In this document: positions 1-8,700 of the stretch, piece after piece | How positions within the stretch are numbered: position 1 is the stretch's first letter | How the letters are laid out: each line of letters begins with the position of its first letter | Source of the DNA: Sphingobacteriaceae bacterium | GTDB taxonomy: Bacteria; Bacteroidota; Bacteroidia; Sphingobacteriales; Sphingobacteriaceae | Length of the DNA: 21,148 nt | Assembly: GCA_021740025.1 (NCBI GenBank) | Contig: JAIPAN010000002.1 | Span: 1 to 21,148 of the forward strand | Direction: 5' to 3' | Notes under the pieces: generated by a model | The model's database searches: none | Seen by the model: only the letters and a program-made list of their open reading frames with translations | What the model was told of the DNA's origin: nothing | Made by a program: the position numbers and the translations under genes

Positions 1-840
1 GGTATTGTTAAATTTCATAACCGTATCGTCACTCCAGCCACCGGCTGTTGCACTGCCAATAATACCCCAAGAGTTTAACTCATAGGCAATGGTATTGGAG
101 TTTAAATCTACAGTTACTTGGAAGTTATCTCTAGTATACGGAGCACTGGTTGTAGGTCCAGTAATATCGCCACCACCTAATGCAATGGTTCCAGCACCAC
201 CTGCACCAACTCCATAAGCAGGAATGGCCCAAGATTTACCTTTCATTAATTTAAACATAGAACCGCTTGCATCAAATTGAATGGTTCCAATGTAAATACC
301 ATTACCAGTTGCAGAAGTTAAGCTATCTGCTGTAGCGGGATTCCAACCTTGGTAGGCACCTGGCATAATTAATTGCTCAATTAAAGCAAATGGCGTTACA
401 GTTACTACTACTGCGTTTGAATATGCCGGATTTTGGCTGTTTGCAATGGTAGATTTTACACGCACATTTACGTTGCTAGCCACTCCTGTAGGGAGATTCA
501 TGGATAGTAAGAGCGCATTTAAATCGAGCACGGTGAACGATTTAGCTAGTACACCAGCATTTAAACTAAACTCTTTGGGAGCGCTAAAGTTAGCGCTGGT
601 TGATAATTGTAGCGTGTTAGACACGGCAGCTTGGTAACCAAAGTCTGGTTTAGTTAATGTAAAGTTTACAGCCGTGTTGGCTATGTTTGGTTTGCTTAAC
701 ACGATGGTGGTTGCCGACGCACTTAAGGTAGCCCCACTAGGTGTAGCCCCTACTTTGGTAAGGGTTTCGTCTTTTTTACAACTTAGAAGCGTAATGCTTG
801 CTAGTGTAAGTACGAGTAGTTTTTTTACTATTGTTTTCAT
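1..840 (-). CDS. susE: SusE-like outer-membrane glycan-binding lipoprotein, C-terminus cut by window edge
   Basis: Hand translation from the ATG at 840 gives 280 codons open to the window edge with no stop, so the gene is partial. The N-terminus (MKTIVKKLLVLTLASITLLS then Cys21) is a lipoprotein signal peptide with lipobox LLSC. The body is rich in Thr, Ser and Ala and has Ig-like sequence typical of the SusE N-terminal domain. Near residues 157-170 there is PGAYQGWNPATADS, and further on IIGSATAGGWSDD. Such G-x-W and GGW motifs recur in the carbohydrate-binding domains of the SusE/SusF family. Members of this family are surface lipoproteins that hold starch or other glycans near the SusC/SusD importer. 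It follows the susD-like gene by 49 bases that contain a strong hairpin, so it is probably in the same operon at lower output. The glycan bound is not known from sequence. Confidence 0.82.
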   Translation of the reverse strand, partial: MKTIVKKLLVLTLASITLLSCKKDETLTKVGATPSGATLSASATTIVLSKPNIANTAVNFTLTKPDFGYQAAVSNTLQLSTSANFSAPKEFSLNAGVLAKSFTVLDLNALLLSMNLPTGVASNVNVRVKSTIANSQNPAYSNAVVVTVTPFALIEQLIMPGAYQGWNPATADSLTSATGNGIYIGTIQFDASGSMFKLMKGKSWAIPAYGVGAGGAGTIALGGGDITGPTTSAPYTRDNFQVTVDLNSNTIAYELNSWGIIGSATAGGWSDDTVMKFNNT

Positions 841-854
841 ATAAACGTTGTTTA

Positions 855-878
855 ACCGGAGGTTTTAAGGCCTCCGGT
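855..878 (-). promoter_or_regulatory. GC-rich intercistronic hairpin between susD and susE
   Basis: ACCGGAGG at 855-862 and CCTCCGGT at 871-878 form a perfect 8-bp stem with an 8-base loop. It begins 11 bases after the susD stop codon and ends 15 bases before the susE start. On the transcribed (minus) strand the stem is followed by TTAAACAACG, not by a run of U, so it is a poor intrinsic terminator. More likely it is a partial attenuator or an RNA-stability/processing element that lowers susE relative to susCD. That role is inference; the hairpin itself is seen directly. Confidence 0.6.
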
Positions 879-889
879 GAGTTTTACTA

Positions 890-2476
890 TTAATAGTTAG
901 GGTTTTGGGTTAAGTTAGGGTTAGATACCAATTCGTCTGATGGAATTGGGTATACGTTTCTATAACTTTCTACACCTTTACCTGCTTTTAAGCCACCTTT
1001 AAATGGCCATACATAGCTAGCATCGGTAAATTTGCCGAAACGAATTAAATCGGTTCTGCGGTGACCTTCCCAATACAATTCACGTCCACGTTCTGCCAAC
1101 ATAAAGTCGTTGTTTAAATCGGCCTGATCAATAGATTTGGCTTGCGCACGGGTGCGTAGTAGGTTGATGTAGTTGGTTGCTGTAGCTAAGCTACCACCAG
1201 AACCGCCACGCAATACAGCTTCTGCATAGATTAAATACATTTCACCTAAACGAATTAATGGGAAATCGATGTCTACAAAATCTGCTGATTTTATAGGACT
1301 GATTTGTGTTCCGTTTGAGTTGATGTTTTTGAATTTAGTTACGCCATATCCATCGGAAAATGCACCGATATCGTTGATATCGATATTTTGACCTGCAGAG
1401 TGGAATTGTGCACGTTTATCTAAGGTGCCATTGGCATCTGGGAATAAGTTAACTAGGTTTTTGGTGGTACGTAAACCGCCCCAACCGCCACCTACACCAA
1501 AATCTGATGCTTGCATGCTGCCTCCAATGGCGGCATGGGTAATGAAGGTTGTACCGCCCCAGTTTTGGGTTTTGGTACCATCGTAGTTGATGGTTAAAAT
1601 GGCTTCGGTATTGTTTACGTTATTATCGGCACGCATTAATTTGGTATAATCTGGCAATAATGCATAGCCTGCACCAATTACTTGGTTTGCGTAGCTAATG
1701 GCTTCGGTATATTTCGGGGTACCGGTATATACGTTTGCATTTAAATACAATCTAGCTAGTAAAGCCCAAGCAGCTGCACGGTCTACACGGCCATACTCGT
1801 TGGTTTTAGGAGCGGCTAACAGGGGCTCTATTGCTTTTAGCTCTGTTTCTATGTAGCTGAACAATTCAGAACGGCTTGCTTGTTTAGGTAATGCAGCGCC
1901 CATGGCATCGGCATCGGTTACAAAAGCTGGTTTTCCGAATAAATCCATTAAGGCCCAGTATTGGAAGGCTCTTAAGAAACGAGCTTCTGCTCTAAATTTA
2001 CGGATATTATCTGCATCTGCTCCGCTAATGCCTCTTTCGGCTAGTTTAGCGTCGCTAGATTGACGGATAAAATCGTTTGCTAAGGTAATTTGGTAAAAGG
2101 AGCGGTAGTACAAGCCTTTTAACATGGGGTTGTTTGACGACCAGTTCATGTTGTGAAAATCTGGCAAGCCTGGATCGCCCCAACCTACTACTGCTTCTTC
2201 TGTTGAAAGTGTTTGTGCTTTCCAGAATAAACGTAAAAAGTCGGATGTACCGGCGTCTATACCTTGAATATCGCCACTGCCTGCACCTTGGTTACCGGTG
2301 GTAGCAAAGGCACCGTACACTTTTGCAAAGGCATATTTGTAGCCATTTGCGGTGCTATAAACTTGTGCTGATGTGATATCATTTGTCGGCGTCAAGTCTA
2401 ATTTGTTTGTACAAGCGCTTAAGCCTATGCTTAGGCCAATGCTTAATACTGCTAGTTTAAAAAAGTTCTTTTTCAT
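890..2476 (-). CDS. susD: RagB/SusD-family nutrient-uptake outer-membrane lipoprotein
   Basis: 528 residues, a normal length for SusD. The signal peptide ends in the lipobox LSAC with Cys22 as the lipidated residue, so the protein is an outer-membrane lipoprotein. Family marks include the early NKLDLTPTND segment and the helical TPR-like core (KFRAEARFLRAFQYWALMDL, about residues 160-180). Others are FPLIRLGEMYLIYAEAVLR, the C-terminal RGRELYWEGHRRTDLIRFG, and the typical ending NPNLTQNPNY. SusD proteins sit as a lid on the SusC barrel and deliver glycan oligomers to it. The gene starts 24 bases after the susC stop, and GGAAA about 6 bases before the ATG may help translation. No sugar specificity can be read from the sequence, and there is no glycoside hydrolase in this operon within the window. 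Confidence 0.96.
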   Translation of the reverse strand: MKKNFFKLAVLSIGLSIGLSACTNKLDLTPTNDITSAQVYSTANGYKYAFAKVYGAFATTGNQGAGSGDIQGIDAGTSDFLRLFWKAQTLSTEEAVVGWGDPGLPDFHNMNWSSNNPMLKGLYYRSFYQITLANDFIRQSSDAKLAERGISGADADNIRKFRAEARFLRAFQYWALMDLFGKPAFVTDADAMGAALPKQASRSELFSYIETELKAIEPLLAAPKTNEYGRVDRAAAWALLARLYLNANVYTGTPKYTEAISYANQVIGAGYALLPDYTKLMRADNNVNNTEAILTINYDGTKTQNWGGTTFITHAAIGGSMQASDFGVGGGWGGLRTTKNLVNLFPDANGTLDKRAQFHSAGQNIDINDIGAFSDGYGVTKFKNINSNGTQISPIKSADFVDIDFPLIRLGEMYLIYAEAVLRGGSGGSLATATNYINLLRTRAQAKSIDQADLNNDFMLAERGRELYWEGHRRTDLIRFGKFTDASYVWPFKGGLKAGKGVESYRNVYPIPSDELVSNPNLTQNPNY

Positions 2477-2500
2477 ATCTAATTTCCTTTATGCTATGGG

Positions 2501-5500
2501 TTAAAAATCTAAATTTAATCCTAAAGCCACTATACGGGGTCTTGGGTAGAAATTATTGTCGATACCGCCACCAATTTCTGGATCTAATCCTTTGTATTTG
2601 GTAATGGTAAATACATTTTGTACACTGGCATTGATGCGCATACTAGCTTTTCCGGCTAATAGGTTACCAACGTTGTAGCCAATATTTAAATTGTCTAATC
2701 TCAAGAACGAAGCGTTTTGAACGTAGTAGTCACTTAATAATTGGTTTACACCACCTGTAATACCGTCAAATTTAGTATCGAGGTAGTTGATAGACGCATT
2801 GCCTAAATAGGTAGGAAGACTTGAAATAGCGTTGTATCTTCCGTTTGAGCTATATTGGTTGTTGTACATGTAGTTGCCAATGCTTGCTCTCATGATGAAG
2901 CCTGCATTCCATTTTTTGTAGGTAAAGTTTGAAGTTAAGCCTAAGAATGCTTTTGGATCGGCAGATTTGTATTGGTACAAATCTTTGTTATTGATTGTTC
3001 CATCACCATTTCTATCTACAAATAAGCCTTCAATTGGTTTGCCTGCTGCATTGTATACTTGTTGCAATACGTAGAATGACCCTCTGTTGTAACCAACAGA
3101 ATTGATCATGATGGTATTGCCTGTACCGCCAGAAATTCCACCAAAGGTGTTACCTGGGTAGTTTGGATCTGGTGCAATGGTTAATTTGGTAATGGTGTTT
3201 TTGTTTAAAGTTGCGTTTAGGCCTAAATCCCAAGTAAAGTTTGAGTTGCGAATTACTTGACCGTTTAGGTTTAATTCTACCCCTTTGTTTTCCATATTAC
3301 CTACGTTGGCTACTACTTGGTTTGAGAAGTTAGCACCTGCTGATTGGGTAATGTTGTTTAACAAATCTGAAGTTTTCTTTAAGTATACATCTACACTACC
3401 GCTAATACGGTTTGCTAGTACGCCAAAGTCTAAACCAAGGTTGTAGGTTTCTGTTTGTTCCCATTTACGAGCACCGTAGTAACCACCTGGTGCATACATG
3501 TTGTAGAATGTATTACCAAATTGGTACATGCTTTGATTGGAGCTGTAATTGTAGTACGATAGGTAATCGTAGTTACCAATACCTTCTTGTTGGCCGGTTA
3601 CACCGTATCCTAGACGTAATTTCAAATCAGAAATTACTTTTGAATTTTTCAAGAAAGATTCGTCTGATACTTTCCATGCAAAGGCAGCAGAAGGGAATAT
3701 GGCAAAACGATTTTCTTCGCTGAAACGAGATGAACCGTCTCTACGTACTGAAGCGGTAAGTAAATAGCGGCCTTTGAAGGCATAATTAATACGGCCATAC
3801 ATAGACAACATTCTGTTTTCTGGAATATCGAAGGCAAAGTTTGGTGTGTTTACTACGGTACCGTCGAATGTATTGTCGGTATAGTTGTAGTTTTTGGTTT
3901 TAAATTGTTGGTATGACCATCCGGCTACTACGTCTAATTTACTGTCTATAGACGGTAATTCTTTGTTGTAGGCTAAATAGTACTCCATTAATAAGTCGGT
4001 GCGTGTTTGTTTGTATTTATTGTTTACACCGCTTTTATTGCTGAATCTTTTGAAACTAGAGGCAGCATATTCTGGAATTACGACGGTTCCTGATCCATCT
4101 GCAATGTCGTAACCGATGTTGGCATGTGCACGTAAATCGGTTAAGAAAGGCATTTTTAAATCTAACTCCAAGTTACCAATACTGCGTTTTGCTGTACCGT
4201 TATCTTGTTTTAAATCTAATAAGGCTAAGGGGTTTTTAGGAGCTAATGCTGCTAAACCGGTGGTAGCGTTTGTTGGATCTAACCATTCGTAGTAGCCACC
4301 AAATGCACCTACATAGTTGGGTGGGGTGGTAAATACTGGTTTAGTTGGATCGAAATACACGGCTGAACCGATAGCGCCTTGATCTGCAAATCTGCTTTTG
4401 TTGATAGATCCTTTAACGTTTAAGTTTACTTTAAGTAGGTCGTTAAAGAATGTAGGGCTTAAGTTTAAGCCCAATGAGTTGCGTTGCAATTTGCCGGTTT
4501 TTAAGGTTCCTTGTTGGTTCATATAACCGTAAGAAATACGGTAAGGGATGTTTTTGTAGGAACCGGCTACCCCTAAATTATTATCGGTGCTTAAAGCCGT
4601 ATTGTAAATTTCTTCTTGCCAGTTGGTGTTTGCTGAACCTAAAAGTGCTTTTTGTGCAGCTGTGCCGTAGGTATTTACTACATCGCGTAATTGGCGGGCA
4701 GAAAGTACATCTACCGTATTTACGTTTTCGGAAACACTGGTTTGTGTGTTGAAAGAAAATGTAGGTTTACCGCTGCTTCCTTTTTTGGTGGTAATTAAAA
4801 TTACCCCGTTTGATGCTCTTGAGCCGTAGATGGCTGTTGCGGAAGCATCTTTTAAGATGTTGAAGCTTTCGATATCGTTGGGGTTGATAAGGGCTAGGCC
4901 ATTGGCAGCTCCTGCTACGCCACTTTCTGCAAGTGGAACGTTATCAATAACGATTAATGGATTGTTACTTGCACTAAGTGATGCACCACCACGAATACGA
5001 ATAGTGCTACCAGAACCTGGTGCACCGCCATTTGAGGTAATTTGTACACCTGCTACTTTACCGGCAATTAATTGCTCGGGGGTGGTAACTTGTCCTTTTA
5101 CAAAATCTTTTGCGCTCACGCTGGTAATGCTACCCGTTAAGTCAGATTTTTTTTGTGTACCGTAACCTATCACAACTACTTCGTTTAGGCTTTCTGCACT
5201 TGGTTGCAAGGAGAAATCTACGCGAACATCGCCGTTTACCGTTAGGTTTTTTTCGAGGGTGTTGTAGCCAACAAAACTTGCTACTACTGTGGCAGCTCCG
5301 TTGTTTACACCGCTAATTTTGAAGGTACCATTGGCATCAGTTGAAGTGCTTTTAGAGGTACCTTTAATAGATACCGAAGCGCCTGGTAGGGGTTTTTTGG
5401 ACTCATCCAATACACGCCCACTGATACTTCCGGTTTGTGCTGTTGCTAACAAGGTAGCGAACAGAAATAAGCCAAGAAGCCCTAGCTTCATGAAGTAAAC

Positions 5501-5509
5501 TTTTTTCAT
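2501..5509 (-). CDS. susC: SusC/RagA-family TonB-linked outer-membrane transporter
   Basis: 1002 residues, the usual SusC length. A signal peptide (about 1-24, ending LLATAQ) is followed by a CarboxypepD_reg-like Ig domain (about 28-104, with GRVLDESKKPLPGASVSIKG). Next come the SusC signature EVVVIGYGTQKKSDLTGSI (110-128), the TonB plug (about 130-240, including STIRIRGGASLSASNNPLIV) and a 22-strand-type barrel ending in VALGLNLDF with a terminal Phe. The protein imports glycan oligosaccharides through the outer membrane with energy from TonB/ExbBD, in complex with the SusD-like lipoprotein made next. It is the first gene of the operon. A second in-frame Met at codon 7 also leaves a good signal peptide, but the longer start keeps the usual basic MKK. 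The base composition is visibly more GC-rich than the neighbouring polysaccharide cluster. Confidence 0.97.
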   Translation of the reverse strand: MKKVYFMKLGLLGLFLFATLLATAQTGSISGRVLDESKKPLPGASVSIKGTSKSTSTDANGTFKISGVNNGAATVVASFVGYNTLEKNLTVNGDVRVDFSLQPSAESLNEVVVIGYGTQKKSDLTGSITSVSAKDFVKGQVTTPEQLIAGKVAGVQITSNGGAPGSGSTIRIRGGASLSASNNPLIVIDNVPLAESGVAGAANGLALINPNDIESFNILKDASATAIYGSRASNGVILITTKKGSSGKPTFSFNTQTSVSENVNTVDVLSARQLRDVVNTYGTAAQKALLGSANTNWQEEIYNTALSTDNNLGVAGSYKNIPYRISYGYMNQQGTLKTGKLQRNSLGLNLSPTFFNDLLKVNLNVKGSINKSRFADQGAIGSAVYFDPTKPVFTTPPNYVGAFGGYYEWLDPTNATTGLAALAPKNPLALLDLKQDNGTAKRSIGNLELDLKMPFLTDLRAHANIGYDIADGSGTVVIPEYAASSFKRFSNKSGVNNKYKQTRTDLLMEYYLAYNKELPSIDSKLDVVAGWSYQQFKTKNYNYTDNTFDGTVVNTPNFAFDIPENRMLSMYGRINYAFKGRYLLTASVRRDGSSRFSEENRFAIFPSAAFAWKVSDESFLKNSKVISDLKLRLGYGVTGQQEGIGNYDYLSYYNYSSNQSMYQFGNTFYNMYAPGGYYGARKWEQTETYNLGLDFGVLANRISGSVDVYLKKTSDLLNNITQSAGANFSNQVVANVGNMENKGVELNLNGQVIRNSNFTWDLGLNATLNKNTITKLTIAPDPNYPGNTFGGISGGTGNTIMINSVGYNRGSFYVLQQVYNAAGKPIEGLFVDRNGDGTINNKDLYQYKSADPKAFLGLTSNFTYKKWNAGFIMRASIGNYMYNNQYSSNGRYNAISSLPTYLGNASINYLDTKFDGITGGVNQLLSDYYVQNASFLRLDNLNIGYNVGNLLAGKASMRINASVQNVFTITKYKGLDPEIGGGIDNNFYPRPRIVALGLNLDF

Positions 5510-5543
5510 GTAATTTTAAATTAGTTATTTAATTGGTTGCTTG

Positions 5544-5563
5544 GTGCAATGTGTGTGTTGCAC
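5544..5563. promoter_or_regulatory. Operator-like inverted repeat upstream of susC
   Basis: GTGCAA (5544-5549) and TTGCAC (5558-5563) form a perfect 6-bp inverted repeat separated by TGTGTGTG. The repeat covers the expected transcription start just downstream of the candidate -7 element and lies 34-53 bases before the susC start codon. Its size and spacing resemble a dimeric regulator site, or it could form a 5'-UTR hairpin. No regulator gene is visible in the window. Confidence 0.35.
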
Positions 5564-5571
5564 AAAGGATA
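5563..5571 (-). promoter_or_regulatory. Possible -7 element of the susC promoter
   Basis: Read on the minus strand the bases are TATCCTTTG. This is the Bacteroidota -7 box TAnnTTTG with one extra spacer base. A TTTG inside the T-run about 25 bases upstream could act as the -33 element, though that spacing is longer than usual. It would give a 5' leader of roughly 45 bases before the susC ATG. It is weak, but it is the best candidate in the 133-base gap. Confidence 0.3.
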
Positions 5572-5597
5572 AATTTACATCTTATAATTAGAAATGC

Positions 5598-5639
5598 AAA
5601 AAATGTGTGTTTTTTTAAAAATGTTGAAAAAAAAACACA
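5598..5639 (-). terminator. A/T-rich terminator-like hairpin at the end of the polysaccharide operon
   Basis: TGTGTTTTTTT (5606-5616) and AAAAAAACACA (5629-5639) are perfect 11-bp inverted arms around a 12-base loop. In the direction of the minus-strand operon the hairpin starts 3 bases after the stop codon of the last glycosyltransferase gene. After the stem come CA and a run of six T (5598-5603). The position and T-run suit an intrinsic terminator, although the stem is mostly A:U and therefore weak. It separates the polysaccharide operon from the susC operon, which runs in the same direction. Confidence 0.5.
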
Positions 5640-5642
5640 ATT

Positions 5643-6734
5643 TTAAGATTGGAGTGTTTGCAGGTATTGCACGCTAATTTTTGCCCAGGTGTAGTTTTCA
5701 GAGGCTATCTTTTTCATTGCATTGCCATGTTCTGTTAAGTTATGGTTTGCAAGGTTATTTAATATGGATACAAGTTCGTGTTTATTGGTGAAGTATAGGC
5801 CTTTATTGTGGGTAGTGGCTTTGTTGTAATTTACGCCGTATAGTATAATGGGTAGTGCTAAACTCATGGCTTCTACTAGCGATGGGTTTGTTCCTCCAGC
5901 CGAGTGTCCATGTATGTATGCTGTACAATTTGACCTTAATGCATTTAATTTTTGAGCTTCGTATATAGGGTTTAGTAGTTGCAAGGTTGGAATGTTGCTG
6001 TACTGCTCTAATAATTGTTTTCCGTATGGACTATTTTGCCAATTTCCGACAATTACGTATGGAATTTTGATTGTTGATTGATGATAGGCTTCTAATACTA
6101 AATGAATGTTGTTTTCGGGCTCTATTCTACACACTGTAAATAGGTAGTTGTTTTTAGATAGTCCAAATTCTGTGAGGTTGATTTCGGATTCTTTGATTAC
6201 ATGATCGCCTCCGTAGGGTATAAGTACAGAATTTTTATTGTATTGATTTTTTACATGGGTTTGGATGTGTAGGTTATCTGCAATGATTGTATCGGAGAAT
6301 TTTACCGCCACATATTCAGAAAATCTTAAATATAGTTTAGCCAGTTTGCTCCATTTTTCTCTTTTCCACTCTAGCCCATCAATGTTGGTTACAATTTTTT
6401 TTCTAGAAACTAATTTAATGAAAGGGATTATAATGGCTCCGGAAACACCCAAGATTAAATAAGTATCTGTTTTTTTGAAGGCATGTATAATGGAGTATAT
6501 ATCATAAAATATGCTTTGAATGCCATTTGCTTTTAGTTTAACATAGTGTAATTGGGCATTTTTATACTTTTTTGGTTGTATGTTATATGCCGATTTTTGG
6601 CAATATATATGTACGTTGAAAGTAGAGCTGAGTGGTTCTTGTATTTGTTCAACTAAAGTTTCAAAACCTCCATATTTTGCTGGAACGCCAACCGTGCCAA
6701 TAATTGATAATCTTTTATTAGAGTTGATATTCAT
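5643..6734 (-). CDS. DUF1972/GT4-type glycosyltransferase (possible rhamnosyltransferase)
   Basis: 363 residues. The N-terminus has SIIGTVGVPAKYGGFETLVE (about 9-28), the hallmark of the DUF1972 domain, found in capsule glycosyltransferases such as the WchF/Cps2T rhamnosyltransferases. The C-terminal half is a GT-B nucleotide-sugar domain with VCRIEPENNIHLVLEAY and HGHSAGGTNPSLVEAM, the form of the donor-binding motif seen in this subfamily. It has no signal peptide and acts on the cytoplasmic face of the inner membrane, adding one sugar to the lipid-linked repeat unit. Rhamnose transfer is only a guess from the subfamily. It is the last gene of the polysaccharide operon, 50 bases after the sulfotransferase gene and followed at once by a terminator-like hairpin. 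Confidence 0.88.
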   Translation of the reverse strand: MNINSNKRLSIIGTVGVPAKYGGFETLVEQIQEPLSSTFNVHIYCQKSAYNIQPKKYKNAQLHYVKLKANGIQSIFYDIYSIIHAFKKTDTYLILGVSGAIIIPFIKLVSRKKIVTNIDGLEWKREKWSKLAKLYLRFSEYVAVKFSDTIIADNLHIQTHVKNQYNKNSVLIPYGGDHVIKESEINLTEFGLSKNNYLFTVCRIEPENNIHLVLEAYHQSTIKIPYVIVGNWQNSPYGKQLLEQYSNIPTLQLLNPIYEAQKLNALRSNCTAYIHGHSAGGTNPSLVEAMSLALPIILYGVNYNKATTHNKGLYFTNKHELVSILNNLANHNLTEHGNAMKKIASENYTWAKISVQYLQTLQS

Positions 6735-6784
6735 ATAGCTAGGAGATAAGTTTTATGGCTACTGCTTTGGGCATTTTAATAAAC

Positions 6785-7783
6785 TTAGTTATAATTGAGC
6801 ATGCTGGAGGTTTCATTAAATAGTATTTGAACGTCTGGTTGTAGGGCTAGTTTAAATGTAGTTTCCTTGGTGTGGAGGGTATTCTTACCATATTCTACCA
6901 TCTTCTGATCGATGTTTAGGTTACAAAATCTGAGCATTTTTGTAAGTGTTACATCCGCATTTTCAGTTAGTTCTTCGTATTTTACATCTAGAATAGATTC
7001 AGGGTATTGCTTTTTCATTTTTATGCCCATACGCATGGTAGCTATCCATTCCAAGGCTGCTTTGTTTGAATGGGTAACGTGGTTATTTAGGTAGGATTGT
7101 AGGGATTTAAAGTAGGGGTCTTTTTGTAATATTTCCGATTTAAGTATTTCCCATTTTCTATCGTTTCGGCCCCACCAATCATCTTTAGTATTGGCGTTAA
7201 TTTTGCCTAGTTTCTGAGACCATTGATCGATAGATTTACAGGTGTCGTTTCCATTTCTAATTAAAAAAATAAATTTAGCGTCCGGAAAAATTTTTAAGAT
7301 AGCAGGAATTCTAAATACTAGTTCAGGATACTTATCTAGTACTCGGTTTGATTGTGTGATCCATTGGAAAGCACCGTATAATTTGTGAAATTGGTTTGCT
7401 TGTGTATCGCTAATATCGTTTTGATCTAGGTGGTATTTGGGTAATTTATTTAAGTGGTAGCTGCCAATAAGATCTTCGTTGTGTAGTACAGATGCCCAAA
7501 TAGCCTTTGGCTCGTTTAAATAACCTATTTGGGGATGCATGGAGAGTACTTTACCCAAAATTGTAGTGCCACTACGGCCTATTCCTATGATGTATATAGG
7601 CGATTTTACGTTTTTTAACTTCGGTAGGGTTTTAAAAATATGAAGTAGAAAAAAAACAAATGGATTGATCCACTGTCCTCGGGTGGTATAGGGTCGTCCT
7701 TCAAAAAGCAGATAGGCTATGAGTCGAGAAATTAATTTTTTTGGCCGCAGTTTTATATATTCTTTATCTAGCTGTGCAATCAT
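6785..7783 (-). CDS. PAPS-dependent sulfotransferase (Sulfotransfer_1/3 type)
   Basis: 332 residues. The PAPS 5'-phosphosulfate loop is IIGIGRSGTTILGKVLSMHP (about 65-84). The 3'-phosphate-binding segment is FIFLIRNGNDTCKSIDQW (about 171-188), where the Arg and Ser are the usual PAPS contacts. A 60-residue N-terminal extension with a hydrophobic stretch (about 41-52) precedes the core and may touch the membrane. The enzyme would transfer sulfate from PAPS to a sugar hydroxyl or amine of the polysaccharide repeat unit. Its loop differs from the other two sulfotransferases in the cluster, placing it in another subfamily. Only 2 bases separate it from the preceding sulfotransferase gene, so the two are probably co-translated. 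The acceptor sugar and position are unknown. Confidence 0.85.
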   Translation of the reverse strand: MIAQLDKEYIKLRPKKLISRLIAYLLFEGRPYTTRGQWINPFVFFLLHIFKTLPKLKNVKSPIYIIGIGRSGTTILGKVLSMHPQIGYLNEPKAIWASVLHNEDLIGSYHLNKLPKYHLDQNDISDTQANQFHKLYGAFQWITQSNRVLDKYPELVFRIPAILKIFPDAKFIFLIRNGNDTCKSIDQWSQKLGKINANTKDDWWGRNDRKWEILKSEILQKDPYFKSLQSYLNNHVTHSNKAALEWIATMRMGIKMKKQYPESILDVKYEELTENADVTLTKMLRFCNLNIDQKMVEYGKNTLHTKETTFKLALQPDVQILFNETSSMLNYN

Positions 7784-7785
7784 AC

Positions 7786-8697
7786 TTATTGGTGATTAAT
7801 AAGCCAACTTGGCAAATTAGAGTAGTTGTAATGTATTAAATTCTGTTTAAAATTTGAAATAGATGGTTTGTATAATTCTGCAAGTTTTTGTTGGGTAGAG
7901 GGATGCATTTTATCGGAGCCTATATTTTTATTAAGTTTTTGGTATACATCTCTCAATTTTTGTGTAATGGTTTTGTTTTTTCTAAAAAACACCTCAAACT
8001 TTTTATATATAAAGAGGGCTAGTTTATGAAAGTTGCTATTTTGATAAATAATAGACTTGTTATCAATTTGAAATGGGTAGTTTTCATAAATTCGATCATC
8101 TAGTTTTAGCCAGTTACAGATTGCTAAAAGCTCTTTTTTAGGATTGGTTTCAAAATTTTCTAAAAATCCAACGTACACATTTTCTTTGCCATATACGCTT
8201 ATCCATTCTAAAAATAAACGATCGTAAAATCCGTCTCGTAGCATTCTTGCAGCATATTGGTTTTCGTTTAAATAGGTAGTATCAAATTCACGTGAGGTTA
8301 ATTGTTGTTCTACTAGTTGATTGAAATCTGCTGTAGAATTTAAAATAAATTTCCCTTTTAAGTGTTTAAAAAATGAAAATGCTCGTTGACTGGGTTCTCT
8401 AAAAAGTAATATAATTTTCACATTTCCCAACTCAGATTGAATGGTTTTTGCTACATGTTCTCCACCATAAAAGTAACCTGGAGTTGCCTCAAATCTGTAC
8501 TGATGTTTTTTTGTTGCCGCTGCAAAGAATTTAGCATAGTGGCTAAGGGGTTCTTTGGTTGATTTAAAAACTAATGGTAAGTAATAGCAGGTTTCTTTAA
8601 CAGCGGAGCCGAAAATTTTTGGGTGATAGTTTAAATACGTATAAAGCGATGATGTGCCGGCTTTATTTGTACCACAGATTAATAAGTTGGGGAGCAT
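7786..8697 (-). CDS. PAPS-dependent sulfotransferase, heparan-sulfate-sulfotransferase-like
   Basis: 303 residues, about the size of a bare sulfotransferase domain. The PAPS loop is LLICGTNKAGTSSLYTYLNY (5-24), followed by HPKIFGSAVKETCYY (25-39), EATPGYFYGG (70-79) and the 3'-phosphate site IILLFREPSQRAFSFF (95-110). The order P-loop, HP, KE-aromatic, E(A/S)TPxY, R-x-P-x-x-R-x-x-S is that of the heparan sulfate N- and 3-O-sulfotransferase fold. The gene sits tightly between the GT4 gene (3-base gap) and the second sulfotransferase gene (2-base gap). This suggests that sulfation is coupled to the sugar added by the GT4 enzyme. No signal peptide is seen, so it should act in the cytoplasm on the lipid-linked unit. 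Acceptor specificity is unknown. Confidence 0.87.
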   Translation of the reverse strand: MLPNLLICGTNKAGTSSLYTYLNYHPKIFGSAVKETCYYLPLVFKSTKEPLSHYAKFFAAATKKHQYRFEATPGYFYGGEHVAKTIQSELGNVKIILLFREPSQRAFSFFKHLKGKFILNSTADFNQLVEQQLTSREFDTTYLNENQYAARMLRDGFYDRLFLEWISVYGKENVYVGFLENFETNPKKELLAICNWLKLDDRIYENYPFQIDNKSIIYQNSNFHKLALFIYKKFEVFFRKNKTITQKLRDVYQKLNKNIGSDKMHPSTQQKLAELYKPSISNFKQNLIHYNYSNLPSWLINHQ

Positions 8698-8700
8698 GAA

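Noticed and set aside
446..637. Plus-strand open frame of 63 codons
   Set aside because: Lies entirely inside the susE-like gene on the other strand and has no recognisable motif; a shadow frame.
4830..5165. Plus-strand open frame of 111 codons within susC
   Set aside because: Antisense to the conserved plug and carboxypeptidase-like domain coding region; low-complexity shadow without start context.
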